Part shown: one piece after another, positions 1 to 10,053 of the stretch
Layout: each line of letters begins with the position of its first letter
How positions within the stretch are numbered: the first letter of the stretch is position 1
The notes under the pieces: model-generated
What the model saw: only the letters and a program-made list of their open reading frames with translations
Database searches by the model: none
What the model was told of the DNA's origin: nothing
Made by a program: the position numbers and the translations under genes
Source: Kroppenstedtia guangzhouensis
GTDB lineage: Bacteria; Bacillota; Bacilli; Thermoactinomycetales; DSM-45169
Reading direction: 5' to 3'
Assembly: GCF_014637345.1 (NCBI RefSeq)
Contig: NZ_BMEX01000002.1
Coordinates: 124,001 to 188,000, forward strand
Length of the DNA stretch: 64,000 nt

Positions 1-274
1 TCAGGTCATCCTCCAGCAGTTCGTCATTCTCCTCTTCCTCTTCATCAGAGAATTCCATAGGTTCATCGTCCTCGTTCAGAACCTCGATCCCCTGTTCACT
101 CAGGGCTTCAAAAAACTCATCCACTTGTTGAGGTTCCTGGTCAAAGACGGACATCTTTTCAGTGATCTCTTTATATGTCAGAACTCCGCGCTTTTTCCCC
201 AGATTCGTCAGATGATCCTTCACTTGTTCCAGGGTGAGCTCGTGTTCCACATCCACGTTTTGCTCATTTGCCAA
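1..274 (-). CDS. sigA: RNA polymerase primary sigma factor SigA (RpoD), N-terminal part, cut by the window edge
   Basis: The reverse strand reads about 91 codons of the acidic region 1.1 of a housekeeping sigma factor. A helical start (MANEQNVDVEHELTLEQV) is followed by a KKRGVLTYKEI segment and a run of acidic residues (FSDEEEEENDELLEDD). Translation starts at a TTG (274-272) because AAGGAGGG lies 7-10 bases upstream; the nearby ATG is out of frame. Region 1.1 masks the DNA-binding regions of free sigma. The gene directly follows dnaG on the same strand, the conserved dnaG-sigA macromolecular-synthesis order. Regions 2-4 lie outside the window. Confidence 0.9.
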   Translation of the reverse strand, partial: MANEQNVDVEHELTLEQVKDHLTNLGKKRGVLTYKEITEKMSVFDQEPQQVDEFFEALSEQGIEVLNEDDEPMEFSDEEEEENDELLEDDL

Positions 275-307
275 CTTGCGGCTCCCTCCTTCCCTGATCC
301 CACTGCT

Positions 308-2140
308 TCAAGCCTGTTTGCGAACCTTTTCCCTCAGACGAATCAGTTCAACCCCGAGACGGGTGGCTTCCGCAATGTCACCAGCTCGTTCTGCCTGCTT
401 GACCTGCTCTTTTTTTCGTTCAATTTCTTTATGAAGGGGATAATTGCGTATATGCCGGATATAATCGGAGATCTCCTCATCCGTCACCTCCGGCGTATTC
501 AGGATCACCATCCCACTGGCTTCCCGTAACAGATGATCATCTTTGAGGTAGCGGAGAAATCGCCCGGGATCCGCAGGATTCCCTTCGGAGTAATAAGAAT
601 ACAGATAGGCGGCAATGGCGGCGTGTATCTCGATGTTGAAGTCGGCCCCGACGGTCTGCATCACATGCTCTGCCACATTCCGGTCGTGCATCATCGCTTG
701 CAGCAAACGCCTTTCCGCCTGTTCATGCGCTTGGGGACGGCGCCCCTGACCGACCATGTGTTTGCTTTTGTGATATCCATTATTCCACTTCCCCGTTCCT
801 TTATCCCCGTTCCTTCCTCTCTTCTTCGATGCCATCTGCCGAAGTTCCTGTTTGAGAGCATCCAAAGAGAGATGAAACTCTTTTGCCAATCGCCGCAGAT
901 AATGATCCCGTTCGATCGCCCGGGGCAAATCCGCGATCACCTCGATCGCCCGGGTGAGGTAACCCATCTTTTCTTCCTCATCAACAAGGTTGAACCCCGC
1001 TTTAAGGGCTTCCAGCTTAAAGGCGGCATAGGGAAGAGCCTGTGCAATCACCTCTCCGGAAAAAGATGCGGCCCCGCGGGAACGTACAAAATCGTCAGGA
1101 TCCATTCCCGGGGGCATCTTGGCTACCTTGACGACACACCCGTGCTCCTTCAGAACCTCCGCAGCCCGATCCGCCGCCTTTTGTCCAGCCCGATCGGAAT
1201 CGTAACAGATCACGGCGGTACCGGCATTGCGGCGGATCACCCGGGCTTGGGACTCGGTCAAAGCGGTTCCCAAAGTGGCCACACCGGTGAACACCCCGGC
1301 CTGCCAAGCGGAGATCACATCCATATACCCTTCAAAAAGAATCACCTGCTCCGCCTTCCGGACTGCTTTTCGCGCGCGGTGAAGATTATAAAGGAATTTC
1401 CCTTTGTAAAACAGGGTGGTTTCAGGGCTGTTCAGGTACTTGGGCTGACCTTCCCCCAACACCCGCCCCCCAAAGGCGATCACCCGCCCCTGTGTGTCAT
1501 GAATGGGAAACATGATCCTCCCCCGAAAGCGGTCAAACCATGCGGAAGGCCCTCGGGAGGGATCCCGTTCAACCAACAACCCCGCTTCCACCGCTGTTTT
1601 TTCATCTACACCGCGCCGTTTCAAAAAGTAATGGAGGAAATGGTAAGAATCAGGAGAAAATCCCAATTGAAACTCTTCCATTGTCTCCCGGGTGATCCCC
1701 CGTTTCATCAGGTACTCCCGAGCTTGTGAACCATGATCACTCTCCAGCAACATATGATGATACAGACGGGCGGCCAATTCGGTCACCACCCGAAGTTGTT
1801 GCCGTTTCTCCTCTTCCGGATCCCGGGTGTTCTCCCCCCGACTCCGGGGAAGTTGGATCCCTGCCTGATCCGCCAGCTGAGTGACGGCCTCCACAAAGGT
1901 CAACTGCTCTGTCTCCATCAAAAACCGGATCACATCGCCACCGGCCCCACAACCGAAACAATAGTATATCTGTTTGTCCGGGGATACGGAGAAGGAGGGT
2001 GTTCTCTCAGAATGAAACGGACACAGACCGAAAAAGTTTCGACCACTTTTCTTCAGTTGGACCGTCTGCCCCACCACATCGACAATATCGAAGTGATCCC
2101 GAATCCGGTCGATGACATCATCGGGAATTCGTCCCCCCAT
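308..2140 (-). CDS. dnaG: DNA primase DnaG
   Basis: Synthesises RNA primers on the lagging strand at the replication fork together with the DnaB-type helicase. In 610 residues the order is an N-terminal CHC2 zinc-binding domain (C40-x2-H43 and C61-x2-C64), the RNA polymerase core, a TOPRIM domain with the acidic FEGYMD and CYDSD motifs, and a helical C-terminal helicase-interaction domain. The reading frame is open 13 codons further upstream, but the ATG at 2140 is preceded by AAGGCGGTG at good spacing and gives the usual primase N-terminus. It lies 33 bp before sigA, as in Bacillus. Confidence 0.96.
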   Translation of the reverse strand: MGGRIPDDVIDRIRDHFDIVDVVGQTVQLKKSGRNFFGLCPFHSERTPSFSVSPDKQIYYCFGCGAGGDVIRFLMETEQLTFVEAVTQLADQAGIQLPRSRGENTRDPEEEKRQQLRVVTELAARLYHHMLLESDHGSQAREYLMKRGITRETMEEFQLGFSPDSYHFLHYFLKRRGVDEKTAVEAGLLVERDPSRGPSAWFDRFRGRIMFPIHDTQGRVIAFGGRVLGEGQPKYLNSPETTLFYKGKFLYNLHRARKAVRKAEQVILFEGYMDVISAWQAGVFTGVATLGTALTESQARVIRRNAGTAVICYDSDRAGQKAADRAAEVLKEHGCVVKVAKMPPGMDPDDFVRSRGAASFSGEVIAQALPYAAFKLEALKAGFNLVDEEEKMGYLTRAIEVIADLPRAIERDHYLRRLAKEFHLSLDALKQELRQMASKKRGRNGDKGTGKWNNGYHKSKHMVGQGRRPQAHEQAERRLLQAMMHDRNVAEHVMQTVGADFNIEIHAAIAAYLYSYYSEGNPADPGRFLRYLKDDHLLREASGMVILNTPEVTDEEISDYIRHIRNYPLHKEIERKKEQVKQAERAGDIAEATRLGVELIRLREKVRKQA

Positions 2141-2484
2141 GAAATCACCGCCTTCTCCAAGCATGTACTTGTTCGCCAAAATTCGTCAAAATCCTTCACT
2201 CCGCGGGTAAGTAGATTATGGAAAACGAAGTGGAACAGGGGATCACCAGCCCATATCATCCAATTCTACAATATGATCGGGATTCCTTCCACCATCCAAT
2301 TCCTTACCCTGTTTCCGAATTTGTCGAACTGTGTACGGACGTCCCTCGTTCTTATGTATTATACGCGGGCAGGCGGGAAAAATCCTTCCAGACCTTGACA
2401 TTACCAAAAAGTTGTTCTCCGGATCAAAAAAGAGAAACACCCGGACAACAGGTGTTTCCAAGTACGGACGAGCCAGGGCGAAGA
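2141..2484. other. Intergenic stretch between ppdK and dnaG
   Basis: No gene is supported here; the short ORFs on both strands are not recognisable. It holds the ppdK terminator at 2424-2458. A TATAAT hexamer on the minus strand (2363-2358) could be the -10 of a dnaG-sigA promoter, but no good -35 stands 16-18 bases upstream. Its leader would be about 200 nt. Confidence 0.4.
2424..2458 (-). terminator. Rho-independent terminator of the ccpN-yqfL-ppdK operon
   Basis: On the minus strand GAAACACC and GGTGTTTC form a perfect 8-bp stem around a 9-base loop, followed by TCTTTTTT. It lies 27 bp after the ppdK stop codon. Confidence 0.8.
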
Positions 2485-5121
2485 TCAGGAGAGTGCAGCC
2501 TGAGCAGCTGCCAGCCGGGCTAGGGGAACTCTGAAGGGCGAGCAGCTGACATAATCCAACCCGGTCCTGTGGCAGAAATGAATGGAATTCTTCTCCCCTC
2601 CGTGTTCGCCGCAAATTCCTGTTTTCAGATGAGGCTTGGTTTTCCGCCCTTCCTGAACTCCGATGGAGACCAGACGACCCACCCCATCGGGATCCAGACT
2701 GATGAAGGGATTTTCCGGAAGGATCTTCCGGTCGATATAATGATGAAGGAACTTGCCTTCCGCATCATCCCGACTGTAACCGAAGGTGGTCTGGGTCAGA
2801 TCATTGGTGCCAAAGGAGAAGAAATCGGCTTCCTCGGCAATATCAGCAGCGGTCAGAGCCGCCCGCGGCACTTCGATCATGGTTCCCACCTTGTACGGGA
2901 TGCTCTTCCCGGTTCGGCCGGCGACCTGAACCGCCGTCTCTTCGACCCACTTGCGCAGCTCTCTCAGCTCATTCACATGACCCACCAGCGGAATCATAAT
3001 CTCGGGCTGTACAGCAATCCCTTCTCCAATCACTTCCGCCGCCGCCAGGAAGATCGCTTCCACCTGCATAGCGTAAATTTCGGGATGAATCAGGCCGAGG
3101 CGACAGCCGCGATGCCCCAGCATCGGATTAAACTCGTGGAGCTGCCGAACTTTGCGCAACAGTTCCTCTTTCTCCCGAACAACTTTCGGATCGATTCCTT
3201 CGGTCATCTGCAACCGAACCCGTTCGGTCAGAAGATCCTCCAGGTTAGGAAGAAACTCATGGAGGGGAGGATCCAGGAGTCGAATGGTGACGGGAAGGCC
3301 GCCCATCTCCCTGAAGATTCCTGCAAAATCCGCTGTCTGCATGGGGAGCAGTTTGGCGAGGTACTTCTGTCTTTCTTCAGTCGACTCCGCCAGAATCATC
3401 TTCCGTACCAACGGGACCCGGTCCGCCGCCATAAACATGTGTTCCGTCCGACAAAGGCCCACACCCTGCGCCCCGAATTCCCGGGCTTTGGCCGCATCTT
3501 CCGGGTTATCCGCATTGGTCCGGACCTTGAGCGTACGAACTTCGTCAGCCCATCGGAGCAACCGTTGAAATTCCTCAGACAACTCCGGATCAATCAACGG
3601 CACCTCTCCCCGGATCACTTCCCCGGTTCCGCCGTCGATGGAAAGCACGTCCCCTTCCCGTAACAAAGCGTCTCCGATACGCAACTCTTTCTTTTTCGAA
3701 TCAATCCGGGCCGTTTCACAACCACAGATACAAGGTTTTCCCATACCCCGGGCCACCACAGCGGCATGGCTGGTCATCCCGCCCCGGCTGGTGAGGATTC
3801 CCTGTGCACTGACCATCCCGTGAATATCTTCCGGTGTCGTCTCTGTCCGGACGAGAATCACTTTCTTCCCTTCCTGGGCTTGCCGTTCCGCGGTGTCCGC
3901 ATCAAAGACGATCTGCCCTGATGCAGCACCCGGTGAAGCGGGAAGGCCCTTGACCAGAACATCCAATGGGGCATCGGGATCGATCCGCCGGTGCAACAGC
4001 TGATCCAGTTGATCCGGATCCACTCTCTTCAAAGCCGTCTTTTTATCGATCACGCCTTCTTCCACCATGTCGACGGCGATTTTTACAGCTGCCCGGGCCG
4101 TTCTTTTCCCGTTGCGTGTTTGCAGGATATAGAGCTTGCCCCGCTCCACGGTGAATTCAATATCCTGCATATCCCGGTAATGAGCCTCCAGCCGGGTGCT
4201 GATCCCGCGAAATTCTTCATAGATCAGGGGCAGACGCTCCGACAGGGCGGCGATCGGCTCCGGTGTCCGGATTCCGGCTACCACATCCTCCCCCTGAGCG
4301 TTGATCAGAAACTCCCCGTAGAGCATTTTTTCCCCGGTGGAGGGATTGCGGGTAAAAGCGACACCGGTGCCTGAGTCGTTCCCCATGTTTCCAAAAACCA
4401 TCATCTGAACATTGACTGCTGTGCCCAGGCTGTCGCTGATCTTGTGTATTTTGCGGAAGATCCGTGCCCGCTGGTTGTTCCAGGAATCAAACACGGCGAT
4501 GATTGATCGGTATAACTGTTCCATAGGGTCTTGGGGAAAGGAATTTCCGGTCTCTTCCCGGACGATGTGCTTGAAGTCTTCAATCACTGTTAACCAGTCC
4601 TCAGCGGTTACTTCTGTATCGGATTGAATCCCCAGCTCTTCTTTTTTCCCCTCGATCACCCGCTCAAACCGATAATGGGGAATCCCCAACACCACATCGG
4701 AGAACATCTGAATGAAGCGACGATAACAATCCCGGGCGAAGCGGGGGTCGCCCGTCAACTCCTCCAGCCCTTTCACTGTTTCATCGTTCAACCCGAGATT
4801 CAAAACGGTATCCATCATCCCCGGCATGGAGATGACCGCACCGGAACGGACAGAGACCAAAAGAGGATTCAGCGGATCCCCCAATTTTTTGCCCGTCTGT
4901 CGTTCCAAAGCGGACAGAGCTTGGCTGATCTCTCTTTTCCGTTCCTCTGTCAACTGCTGACCCGAGTCATAGTATTCGAGACAGGCTGCCGTGGTGATGG
5001 TGAACCCCTGCGGCACCGGAAGACCGGCCTTTGTCATTTCCCCAAGATTGGCTCCCTTTCCTCCCATCAGATCTTTCAAATCGAGTCCACCTTCCTGAAA
5101 GGGGATGATGGCTCGGCTCAT
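2485..5121 (-). CDS. ppdK: Pyruvate, phosphate dikinase
   Basis: Interconverts pyruvate + ATP + Pi with PEP + AMP + PPi in the cytosol. The 878-residue protein has the full family length: N-terminal nucleotide-binding domain ([14 protein letters not shown]), the central swivelling phosphohistidine domain ([15 protein letters not shown], the His being the phosphocarrier), and a C-terminal PEP/pyruvate TIM barrel ending with the GICGEHGG cysteine motif. Translation starts at 5121, with GGGAGGGAG 6 bases upstream; the open frame upstream lacks a better site. The ATG overlaps the stop of the regulator gene by 4 bp (ATGA), so the two are translationally coupled. The operon also contains CcpN, which points to control of PEP formation. 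Confidence 0.97.
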   Translation of the reverse strand: MSRAIIPFQEGGLDLKDLMGGKGANLGEMTKAGLPVPQGFTITTAACLEYYDSGQQLTEERKREISQALSALERQTGKKLGDPLNPLLVSVRSGAVISMPGMMDTVLNLGLNDETVKGLEELTGDPRFARDCYRRFIQMFSDVVLGIPHYRFERVIEGKKEELGIQSDTEVTAEDWLTVIEDFKHIVREETGNSFPQDPMEQLYRSIIAVFDSWNNQRARIFRKIHKISDSLGTAVNVQMMVFGNMGNDSGTGVAFTRNPSTGEKMLYGEFLINAQGEDVVAGIRTPEPIAALSERLPLIYEEFRGISTRLEAHYRDMQDIEFTVERGKLYILQTRNGKRTARAAVKIAVDMVEEGVIDKKTALKRVDPDQLDQLLHRRIDPDAPLDVLVKGLPASPGAASGQIVFDADTAERQAQEGKKVILVRTETTPEDIHGMVSAQGILTSRGGMTSHAAVVARGMGKPCICGCETARIDSKKKELRIGDALLREGDVLSIDGGTGEVIRGEVPLIDPELSEEFQRLLRWADEVRTLKVRTNADNPEDAAKAREFGAQGVGLCRTEHMFMAADRVPLVRKMILAESTEERQKYLAKLLPMQTADFAGIFREMGGLPVTIRLLDPPLHEFLPNLEDLLTERVRLQMTEGIDPKVVREKEELLRKVRQLHEFNPMLGHRGCRLGLIHPEIYAMQVEAIFLAAAEVIGEGIAVQPEIMIPLVGHVNELRELRKWVEETAVQVAGRTGKSIPYKVGTMIEVPRAALTAADIAEEADFFSFGTNDLTQTTFGYSRDDAEGKFLHHYIDRKILPENPFISLDPDGVGRLVSIGVQEGRKTKPHLKTGICGEHGGEKNSIHFCHRTGLDYVSCSPFRVPLARLAAAQAALS

Positions 5122-5999
5122 AGTTGACTCCCTCCCTTTCGAAACATGTCGAGTATGATGTTGGCCGTTTCCTCCACCGCTTTGTTGGAGACATCCAAAA
5201 TGGGACATCCCACCCGTTTCATCACTTTTTCGGAATATTCCAGCTCCTGGATAATACGATCCATATTGGCATAGTTGGCCTGAGCCGTCAAACCCAAGGA
5301 CTTCAACCGCTCTCTCCGAATCCCGTTCAACTGATCGGGATCAATCGTAAGGCCGACACAACGTTCAGCCGGTACCATGAACAATTCGTCGGGCGGTTCC
5401 ACTTCAGGAACCAGAGGCACGTTGGCTACTTTGAGACGCTTGTGGGCCAGATACATGGACAGGGGTGTCTTGGATGTCCGGGACACACCGATCAGAATCA
5501 CATCCGCCCGCAGGATTCCCCGGGGATCCCGTCCGTCATCGTACTTGACGGCAAACTCGATGGCTTCCACTTTACGAAAATAATCATCGTCCATTTTGCG
5601 GACCAACCCCGGTTCCCGTCTCGGTTCCCTTTCATACAGGTCAGCCAGACCTCTGAGCATCGGCCCCATGATATCGACGACGGGCACCCCACGCTCCTCC
5701 GCCATTTTCAGGATATAGGTCCGCAATTCGGACACGACCATGGTGAAAGCAATCATCCCTCCCACTTCAGCGGCGGCTTCCACCGTCTCCCGAATTGTTT
5801 TTTTGTCATCCACATAAGGGGTGCGGCGGATTTCCACATCCCCTCCGTTAAATTGACTGGATGCTGCCCGGACGACAAGTTCGGCGGTTTCCCCGACGGA
5901 GTCGGACAAGACATAGACGACGGGGGCATGCAGTTGGCTTGAAATGATTCTTCCCTCCCTGACTCTCTCAAACAGACGAGCCTTCTCCCAGTTCCACAA
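5118..5999 (-). CDS. yqfL: PPDK regulatory protein: bifunctional serine/threonine kinase and phosphorylase (DUF299, YqfL family)
   Basis: Members of this family inactivate PPDK by ADP-dependent phosphorylation of a threonine beside the catalytic histidine, and reactivate it by Pi-dependent dephosphorylation. The family opening ([14 protein letters not shown]) is present, as is the P-loop-like [11 protein letters not shown] in the second half. The target enzyme is encoded directly downstream with an ATGA overlap. The start is unclear. The upstream ATG (5999) has no Shine-Dalgarno and would overlap ccpN by 32 bp. The only good SD (AGGGAGGG) precedes an in-frame ATT at 5945, which would give the usual family N-terminus. 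A homologue is also found in bacteria lacking PPDK, where it is thought to act with CcpN. Confidence 0.93.
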   Translation of the reverse strand: MWNWEKARLFERVREGRIISSQLHAPVVYVLSDSVGETAELVVRAASSQFNGGDVEIRRTPYVDDKKTIRETVEAAAEVGGMIAFTMVVSELRTYILKMAEERGVPVVDIMGPMLRGLADLYEREPRREPGLVRKMDDDYFRKVEAIEFAVKYDDGRDPRGILRADVILIGVSRTSKTPLSMYLAHKRLKVANVPLVPEVEPPDELFMVPAERCVGLTIDPDQLNGIRRERLKSLGLTAQANYANMDRIIQELEYSEKVMKRVGCPILDVSNKAVEETANIILDMFRKGGSQL

Positions 6000-6633
6000 A
6001 GGCTTTGGTGATGGTCGTTTTGGTGATCCGTCCGACGATTTCCAGTTGGTCCCTGCCGCTTCCCTCTTTGACCACAGGCAGGGAATCCACTTGGTTATAG
6101 ATCAATTTGCCGGCTGCGTCCAAGAGGGATTCCTGCAAACGACAGGTGACAATATTGGGCATGCGGGTCATAATCACTCCCACTGGGATCGTCTGTAGAT
6201 CTTGATTCCCCATGGAACTCTTCAATAGATCCTTCCGGGAGATCACACCGACTAGAAATCCCCCTTCCTTTACGACAAACAAGGTCCCCACATCTTCCAG
6301 AAACATGGTGCAGATCGCATCATAGACGGAAGTCTCTTCCTGACAGACAACAGGGACCGACTTATAATCCTTCACTGTCAACTTGCGGATGTGTTCACCA
6401 AGAAGCTGATTGCCTGTCTTTCCCGAATAAAAGTATCCCACCCGCGGCCGGGCGTCCAAAAAACCGGACATCGTCAGGATGGCCAGGTCCGGCCGCAAGG
6501 TGGCCCGGGTCAGATTCAGTCGCTCCGCGATTTGTTCCCCCGTGATGGGACCTTCATCTTTTACGATCCGTATAATCATTTCCTGGCGTTCCGACAGTTG
6601 GATTGGGTCACACCCCCTTAAAAGCAAAGACAA
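5968..6633 (-). CDS. ccpN: Transcriptional repressor CcpN (YqzB): winged HTH plus two CBS domains
   Basis: CcpN represses gluconeogenic genes (gapB, pckA) during glycolytic growth in Bacillus. The protein has an N-terminal DeoR-like winged helix ([30 protein letters not shown]), a GYFYSGK linker, and two CBS domains that bind adenine nucleotides (about residues 80-145 and 150-210). It heads the operon with yqfL and ppdK, consistent with control of the PEP node. The start is uncertain: the frame opens with a TTG at 6633 that has no ribosome-binding site. The strong AAGGGGG lies inside the frame, 9 bases before an in-frame ATC (6603), close to where homologues begin. Confidence 0.93.
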   Translation of the reverse strand: MSLLLRGCDPIQLSERQEMIIRIVKDEGPITGEQIAERLNLTRATLRPDLAILTMSGFLDARPRVGYFYSGKTGNQLLGEHIRKLTVKDYKSVPVVCQEETSVYDAICTMFLEDVGTLFVVKEGGFLVGVISRKDLLKSSMGNQDLQTIPVGVIMTRMPNIVTCRLQESLLDAAGKLIYNQVDSLPVVKEGSGRDQLEIVGRITKTTITKAFVELGEGSSV

Positions 6634-6639
6634 TCCAAT

Positions 6640-6650
6640 AATATGTCATA
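6640..6650 (-). promoter_or_regulatory. Candidate CcpN box upstream of ccpN
   Basis: The minus strand reads TATGACATATT, which fits the B. subtilis CcpN consensus as I recall it (TRTGHYATAYW) at all 11 positions. It lies a few bases upstream of the open frame of ccpN, which suggests autoregulation. Functional assignment is inference. Confidence 0.5.
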
Positions 6651-6653
6651 CTT

Positions 6654-6687
6654 AATACATGTATTTAGATATAGTATATACTATATC
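6654..6687. promoter_or_regulatory. Two perfect palindromes in the ccpN promoter region
   Basis: GATATAGTATATACTATATC (6668-6687) is a perfect 20-bp palindrome, and AATACATGTATT (6654-6665) a perfect 12-bp one, only two bases apart. On the minus strand a possible -35 (TTGCGA) lies upstream, so the 20-mer would cover the -10 of the ccpN promoter. This is a good operator layout; the cognate regulator is unknown. Confidence 0.55.
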
Positions 6688-6721
6688 GGACCTACGTTTT
6701 TCGCAACTCTTTTCCCTGGCA

Positions 6722-6757
6722 ATTTTTTAATAAAAAGGGACGGTACCAGACCGTCCC
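6722..6757 (-). terminator. Terminator after glyS
   Basis: On the minus strand GGGACGGT/ACCGTCCC forms a perfect 8-bp stem with a 5-base loop, then TTTTTATTAAAAAATT. It separates the glyQS operon from ccpN. Confidence 0.85.
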
Positions 6758-6772
6758 CTGTTCAGAATTGAT

Positions 6773-8863
6773 TCAGGATGGAAACACGATTTTATTAAAT
6801 GCGGCAAACCTTTTCGTCAGCCGATCCGTCTCCTGAAGTAAGGCCAGACGATTGGTGCGGGTGGTCTCATCCTCCACCATGACCAGCACATCATCAAAAA
6901 AACGGTGAATGGCCGGGGCCAGTTTGGCGATGGCGGCAAACATTCCCTCTGCATCCTGTTGCTCCTGTGCCGTGGAGAAATCTTCGGAAGCGGATCGGAT
7001 GGAAGCGTACAATTCCCGTTCCGCCCACACCTCCAACAGATCCCGGTTGACCGTCAAATCCGGTTCTCCTTTGGCGGCCAAGTTGGATGCCCGGCTGAAC
7101 CCCTCCACGATCATTTTGAAATCCTCACGGGTTACCGCATCCGTCAATACCCGTGCTTTCTCGAGCATCAACTGAGGGGTGGAAAGGTCAGATAGAAGGA
7201 CTGCATCGATCAGATCATAACGGATTCCCTCTTCCTGCAGCGCCCCTTTCAAACGAAGGTGGAAGAATTGGGAGATCTCTTCTTTCACTTCTTCCCGGTC
7301 CCGTTTCAGCCAGCCGTCTGCTTGCAGAGAATCCAAAGATAGGTCGATCAGGGTGGACAGGGGCAATCCACTCCAGCCCCGGTCCATCAGAATATGGACC
7401 ACTGCGGATGCCTTTCTGCGCAAACCGTAGGGATCCTGAGATCCTGTCGGTTGAATTCCGAGGGAAAAAGCTGCCGCGACGGCATCCATTTTGTCTGCCA
7501 GACTGATCAAAGCCCCCAATCTTCCCTCAGGCAAGCGATCACCGGCAAAACGGGGATAATGATGTTCCATAATGGCCCGGGCCACTTCCGGATCTTCACC
7601 TGCCCGGCGGGCATACTCTTCTCCCATCACCCCACTCAGCTCGGGAAACTCATCCACCATATGGGTGGACAGATCAAATTTGCAGATGTCCGCCGCGCGG
7701 AAGAGCAGGCTTCGTTCCGGGTTCTCCAGGCCCAGACGATCTGCCAGTTCTTCCACTAGTTTCCGGATCCTCCGCACTTGATCCCCTACACTTCCCAATC
7801 CTTCCAGATAGACCACATCATCCAGCTTGGCCGCCGCGGCGGAGAGAGAGAGTTTTAAATCCTCCTCATAGAAAAAACGGGCATCCGCCAGGCGTGCGGA
7901 CAACACTTTTTCATTGCCTTTGGCCACTTGATCCAAGCCTCGATTGTCTCCGTTTCGTACAGTGACAAAATGGGCCAACAGATTTTGATCCCGGTCCCTG
8001 ACCGGAAAATAACGTTGATGCTCCCGCATGGTGGTGATCAGAACCGCCTCCGGAAGCTCGAGGTAACGCTCATGAAAAGACCCGGACAAAGCGGTGGGAA
8101 TCTCCACCAATTGGGTCACCTCGTCCAAAAGCTCCTCATCCACGGGAATCCGCCACCCGTTCTGTTCCTCCATCCGGTGGAGTTGTTGACGGATCTCTTC
8201 CCGACGCTCCTCCATGTCAACCATCACTTTCTGATCACGGAGGGTCTCCACATAGTCTGCCGGTTGTCCAATTTCGGTTTCCCCGCCGAGAAAGCGGTGC
8301 CCAAAAGTGCGCCTGCCGCCGGTGACGCCGGCCCATTTTACCGGTACCAATTCATCTCCGAAGAGACAGACCAACCACCGAACCGGGCGAATAAACCGGG
8401 TCCGACGCTCCCCCCATCGCATCGCTTTGGGGAAATGAAGTCCCCCGAGGACATCTGCCAACCCCTCCTGAATCAAGGTGACTGTCTGTTTCCCCTCTTG
8501 GAGCTTATGGGCAAAGACATAGGTTTCCCCTTTATATTCGCGCAATTGCAATTGGTCAGTGGAGATTCCCTGTTTACGTGCGAAACCTTCCGCCGCCTTT
8601 GTCCAACTCCCATCCTCTGCGACTGCGATTCGCTTTGCGGGGCCGCGAACTTCTTCTTCCACATCCGCTTGGGCATCAGCCACATCTTCTACCAACACGG
8701 CCAGACGGCGCGGGGTGGCATAGGTTTTCACCTTGCCAAAGGAGAGCCGGTTCTCTTCCATCCACCGGGTCAATTTTTCCCGTAACTGCTGTACCCCGCT
8801 TTCCACAAAACGCGCGGGGATCTCTTCACAGCCGATCTCCACCAACCAATCTTGTTCAGCCAT
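6773..8863 (-). CDS. glyS: Glycyl-tRNA synthetase beta subunit
   Basis: Beta subunit (tRNA recognition) of the bacterial alpha2beta2 glycyl-tRNA synthetase. The 696 residues match the family length. They start with the typical [15 protein letters not shown] and end with an ArgRS-like anticodon-binding helical region (about residues 590-680). The ATG at 8863 overlaps the end of glyQ by 8 bp. Expression should be governed by the glycine T-box upstream of glyQ. Confidence 0.97.
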   Translation of the reverse strand: MAEQDWLVEIGCEEIPARFVESGVQQLREKLTRWMEENRLSFGKVKTYATPRRLAVLVEDVADAQADVEEEVRGPAKRIAVAEDGSWTKAAEGFARKQGISTDQLQLREYKGETYVFAHKLQEGKQTVTLIQEGLADVLGGLHFPKAMRWGERRTRFIRPVRWLVCLFGDELVPVKWAGVTGGRRTFGHRFLGGETEIGQPADYVETLRDQKVMVDMEERREEIRQQLHRMEEQNGWRIPVDEELLDEVTQLVEIPTALSGSFHERYLELPEAVLITTMREHQRYFPVRDRDQNLLAHFVTVRNGDNRGLDQVAKGNEKVLSARLADARFFYEEDLKLSLSAAAAKLDDVVYLEGLGSVGDQVRRIRKLVEELADRLGLENPERSLLFRAADICKFDLSTHMVDEFPELSGVMGEEYARRAGEDPEVARAIMEHHYPRFAGDRLPEGRLGALISLADKMDAVAAAFSLGIQPTGSQDPYGLRRKASAVVHILMDRGWSGLPLSTLIDLSLDSLQADGWLKRDREEVKEEISQFFHLRLKGALQEEGIRYDLIDAVLLSDLSTPQLMLEKARVLTDAVTREDFKMIVEGFSRASNLAAKGEPDLTVNRDLLEVWAERELYASIRSASEDFSTAQEQQDAEGMFAAIAKLAPAIHRFFDDVLVMVEDETTRTNRLALLQETDRLTKRFAAFNKIVFPS

Positions 8864-9743
8864 GCTGGATCCCTCCCTGTTTCAGCATTGGAAATCCGAG
8901 GCGTTCCCGTTCCTCCACATAGGTTTTGGCACAGCGACGGGCCAACCCCCGCACCCGGGCCAGATATCCTGTCCTTTCCGAAACACTGATCGCACCCCGG
9001 GCGTCCAGAAGATTAAAGGTGTGGGAACACTTCAGCACATAATCGTAGGCGGGGAAGACCAAGTGTTCATCCAGTGCCCGCCCCGCTTCCTGTTCATAGG
9101 CGTCAAACCAGCGAAAGAGTTGATCCGTGTCGGAGATTTCAAAGGAATACCTGGAATGTTCAACCTCCGGCTGCTTGAAAATATCCCCGTAGGTGACACC
9201 CTCCACCCAAGTCAATTCATAAATGTTCTCCTTATTCTGGATGTAAGAGGCGAGGCGTTCTAAACCGTATGTAATCTCCACGGAAACCGGAGCCGCCTCC
9301 AAACCGCCGATCTGTTGAAAGTAAGTGAACTGGGTGATTTCCATTCCGTCCAACCAAACTTCCCATCCAAGTCCCGACGCTCCCAAAGCTGGATTTTCCC
9401 AGTTGTCCTCCACAAACCGGATATCATGTTCCAAAGGATTGATTCCCAGCTCTTCCAAGCTTTTCAGATATAACTCCTGTATATTGTCCGGAGACGGTTT
9501 CATAATCACCTGGAATTGATGGTGCTGGTAGACCCGGTTCGGGTTTTCTCCATACCGGCCGTCCGCCGGACGCCGAGAGGGTTCCACATAGGCTACATTC
9601 CATGGTTCCGGGCCGAGTGACCGCAAAAAGGTCATGGGGTTCATGGTTCCCGCCCCGGTTTCCACATCGTAGGGCTGTGCCAAAACACAGCCTCTGGCAC
9701 TCCAGTAGGATTGCAATTTCAAGATGATCTCTTGTATGTTCAT
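8856..9743 (-). CDS. glyQ: Glycyl-tRNA synthetase alpha subunit
   Basis: Catalytic class II subunit that activates glycine. The 295-residue chain starts with [19 protein letters not shown], the normal family N-terminus. It carries the motif 2 area [19 protein letters not shown] and motif 3 region [10 protein letters not shown] chose the ATG at 9743; the 18 extra upstream codons lie in the T-box terminator and are not family sequence. It forms an operon with glyS. Confidence 0.97.
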   Translation of the reverse strand: MNIQEIILKLQSYWSARGCVLAQPYDVETGAGTMNPMTFLRSLGPEPWNVAYVEPSRRPADGRYGENPNRVYQHHQFQVIMKPSPDNIQELYLKSLEELGINPLEHDIRFVEDNWENPALGASGLGWEVWLDGMEITQFTYFQQIGGLEAAPVSVEITYGLERLASYIQNKENIYELTWVEGVTYGDIFKQPEVEHSRYSFEISDTDQLFRWFDAYEQEAGRALDEHLVFPAYDYVLKCSHTFNLLDARGAISVSERTGYLARVRGLARRCAKTYVEERERLGFPMLKQGGIQHG

Positions 9744-9764
9744 TCCATCCCACCTCCAAAACTG

Positions 9765-10005
9765 AGCATAAAAAAACCTTCCACCCCTCGGAAGCATGCA
9801 CCGCTCCCATAGGGACGGGAGGTTTCCCGCGGTTCCACCCTATTTGACCGGTCAGCCGATCCGCCGTCACCGGTCCCCTCGATTCCATTGCGCTCCAGAC
9901 CGCCCTTCACCGGGTTTGTGGCCGGGCTTTCACCCTCCCCGACTCGCTTGGTCACAAATGGACCGGCTACTCCCTTCTCTCATCGCGCATTTTCAATATT
10001 GTTTT
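9765..10005 (-). promoter_or_regulatory. T-box riboswitch leader of glyQS (glycine specific)
   Basis: The minus strand carries the conserved T-box bulge AGGGTGGAACCGCG (around 9830-9843), then a terminator/antiterminator segment ending in GGAAGGTTTTTTT just before glyQ. Comparison with the trpS leader (GTGAA-codon-5 bases-GGAGC) places the likely specifier codon GGC at 9904-9902. Uncharged tRNA-Gly would bind it and stabilise the antiterminator. Confidence 0.9.
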
Positions 10006-10018
10006 TCCGGATATTGTA

Positions 10019-10048
10019 GTTATATCAAATCCCATGCGGCTGTGTCAA
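10019..10048 (-). promoter_or_regulatory. Sigma-A promoter of glyQS
   Basis: On the minus strand TTGACA (10048-10043) and TATAAC (10024-10019) are separated by 18 bases, with an extended TG before the -10. Transcription would begin at the T-box leader. Confidence 0.75.
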
Positions 10049-10053
10049 TGATC

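Noticed and set aside
125-2398. Long plus-strand open frames opposite dnaG and similar ones opposite most minus-strand genes (for example 533-1729, 28465-29913, 32945-34267, 47398-48816)
   Set aside because: They are shadows of GC-rich coding sequence: no ribosome-binding sites, no family motifs, and the minus-strand frames are confidently identified genes.
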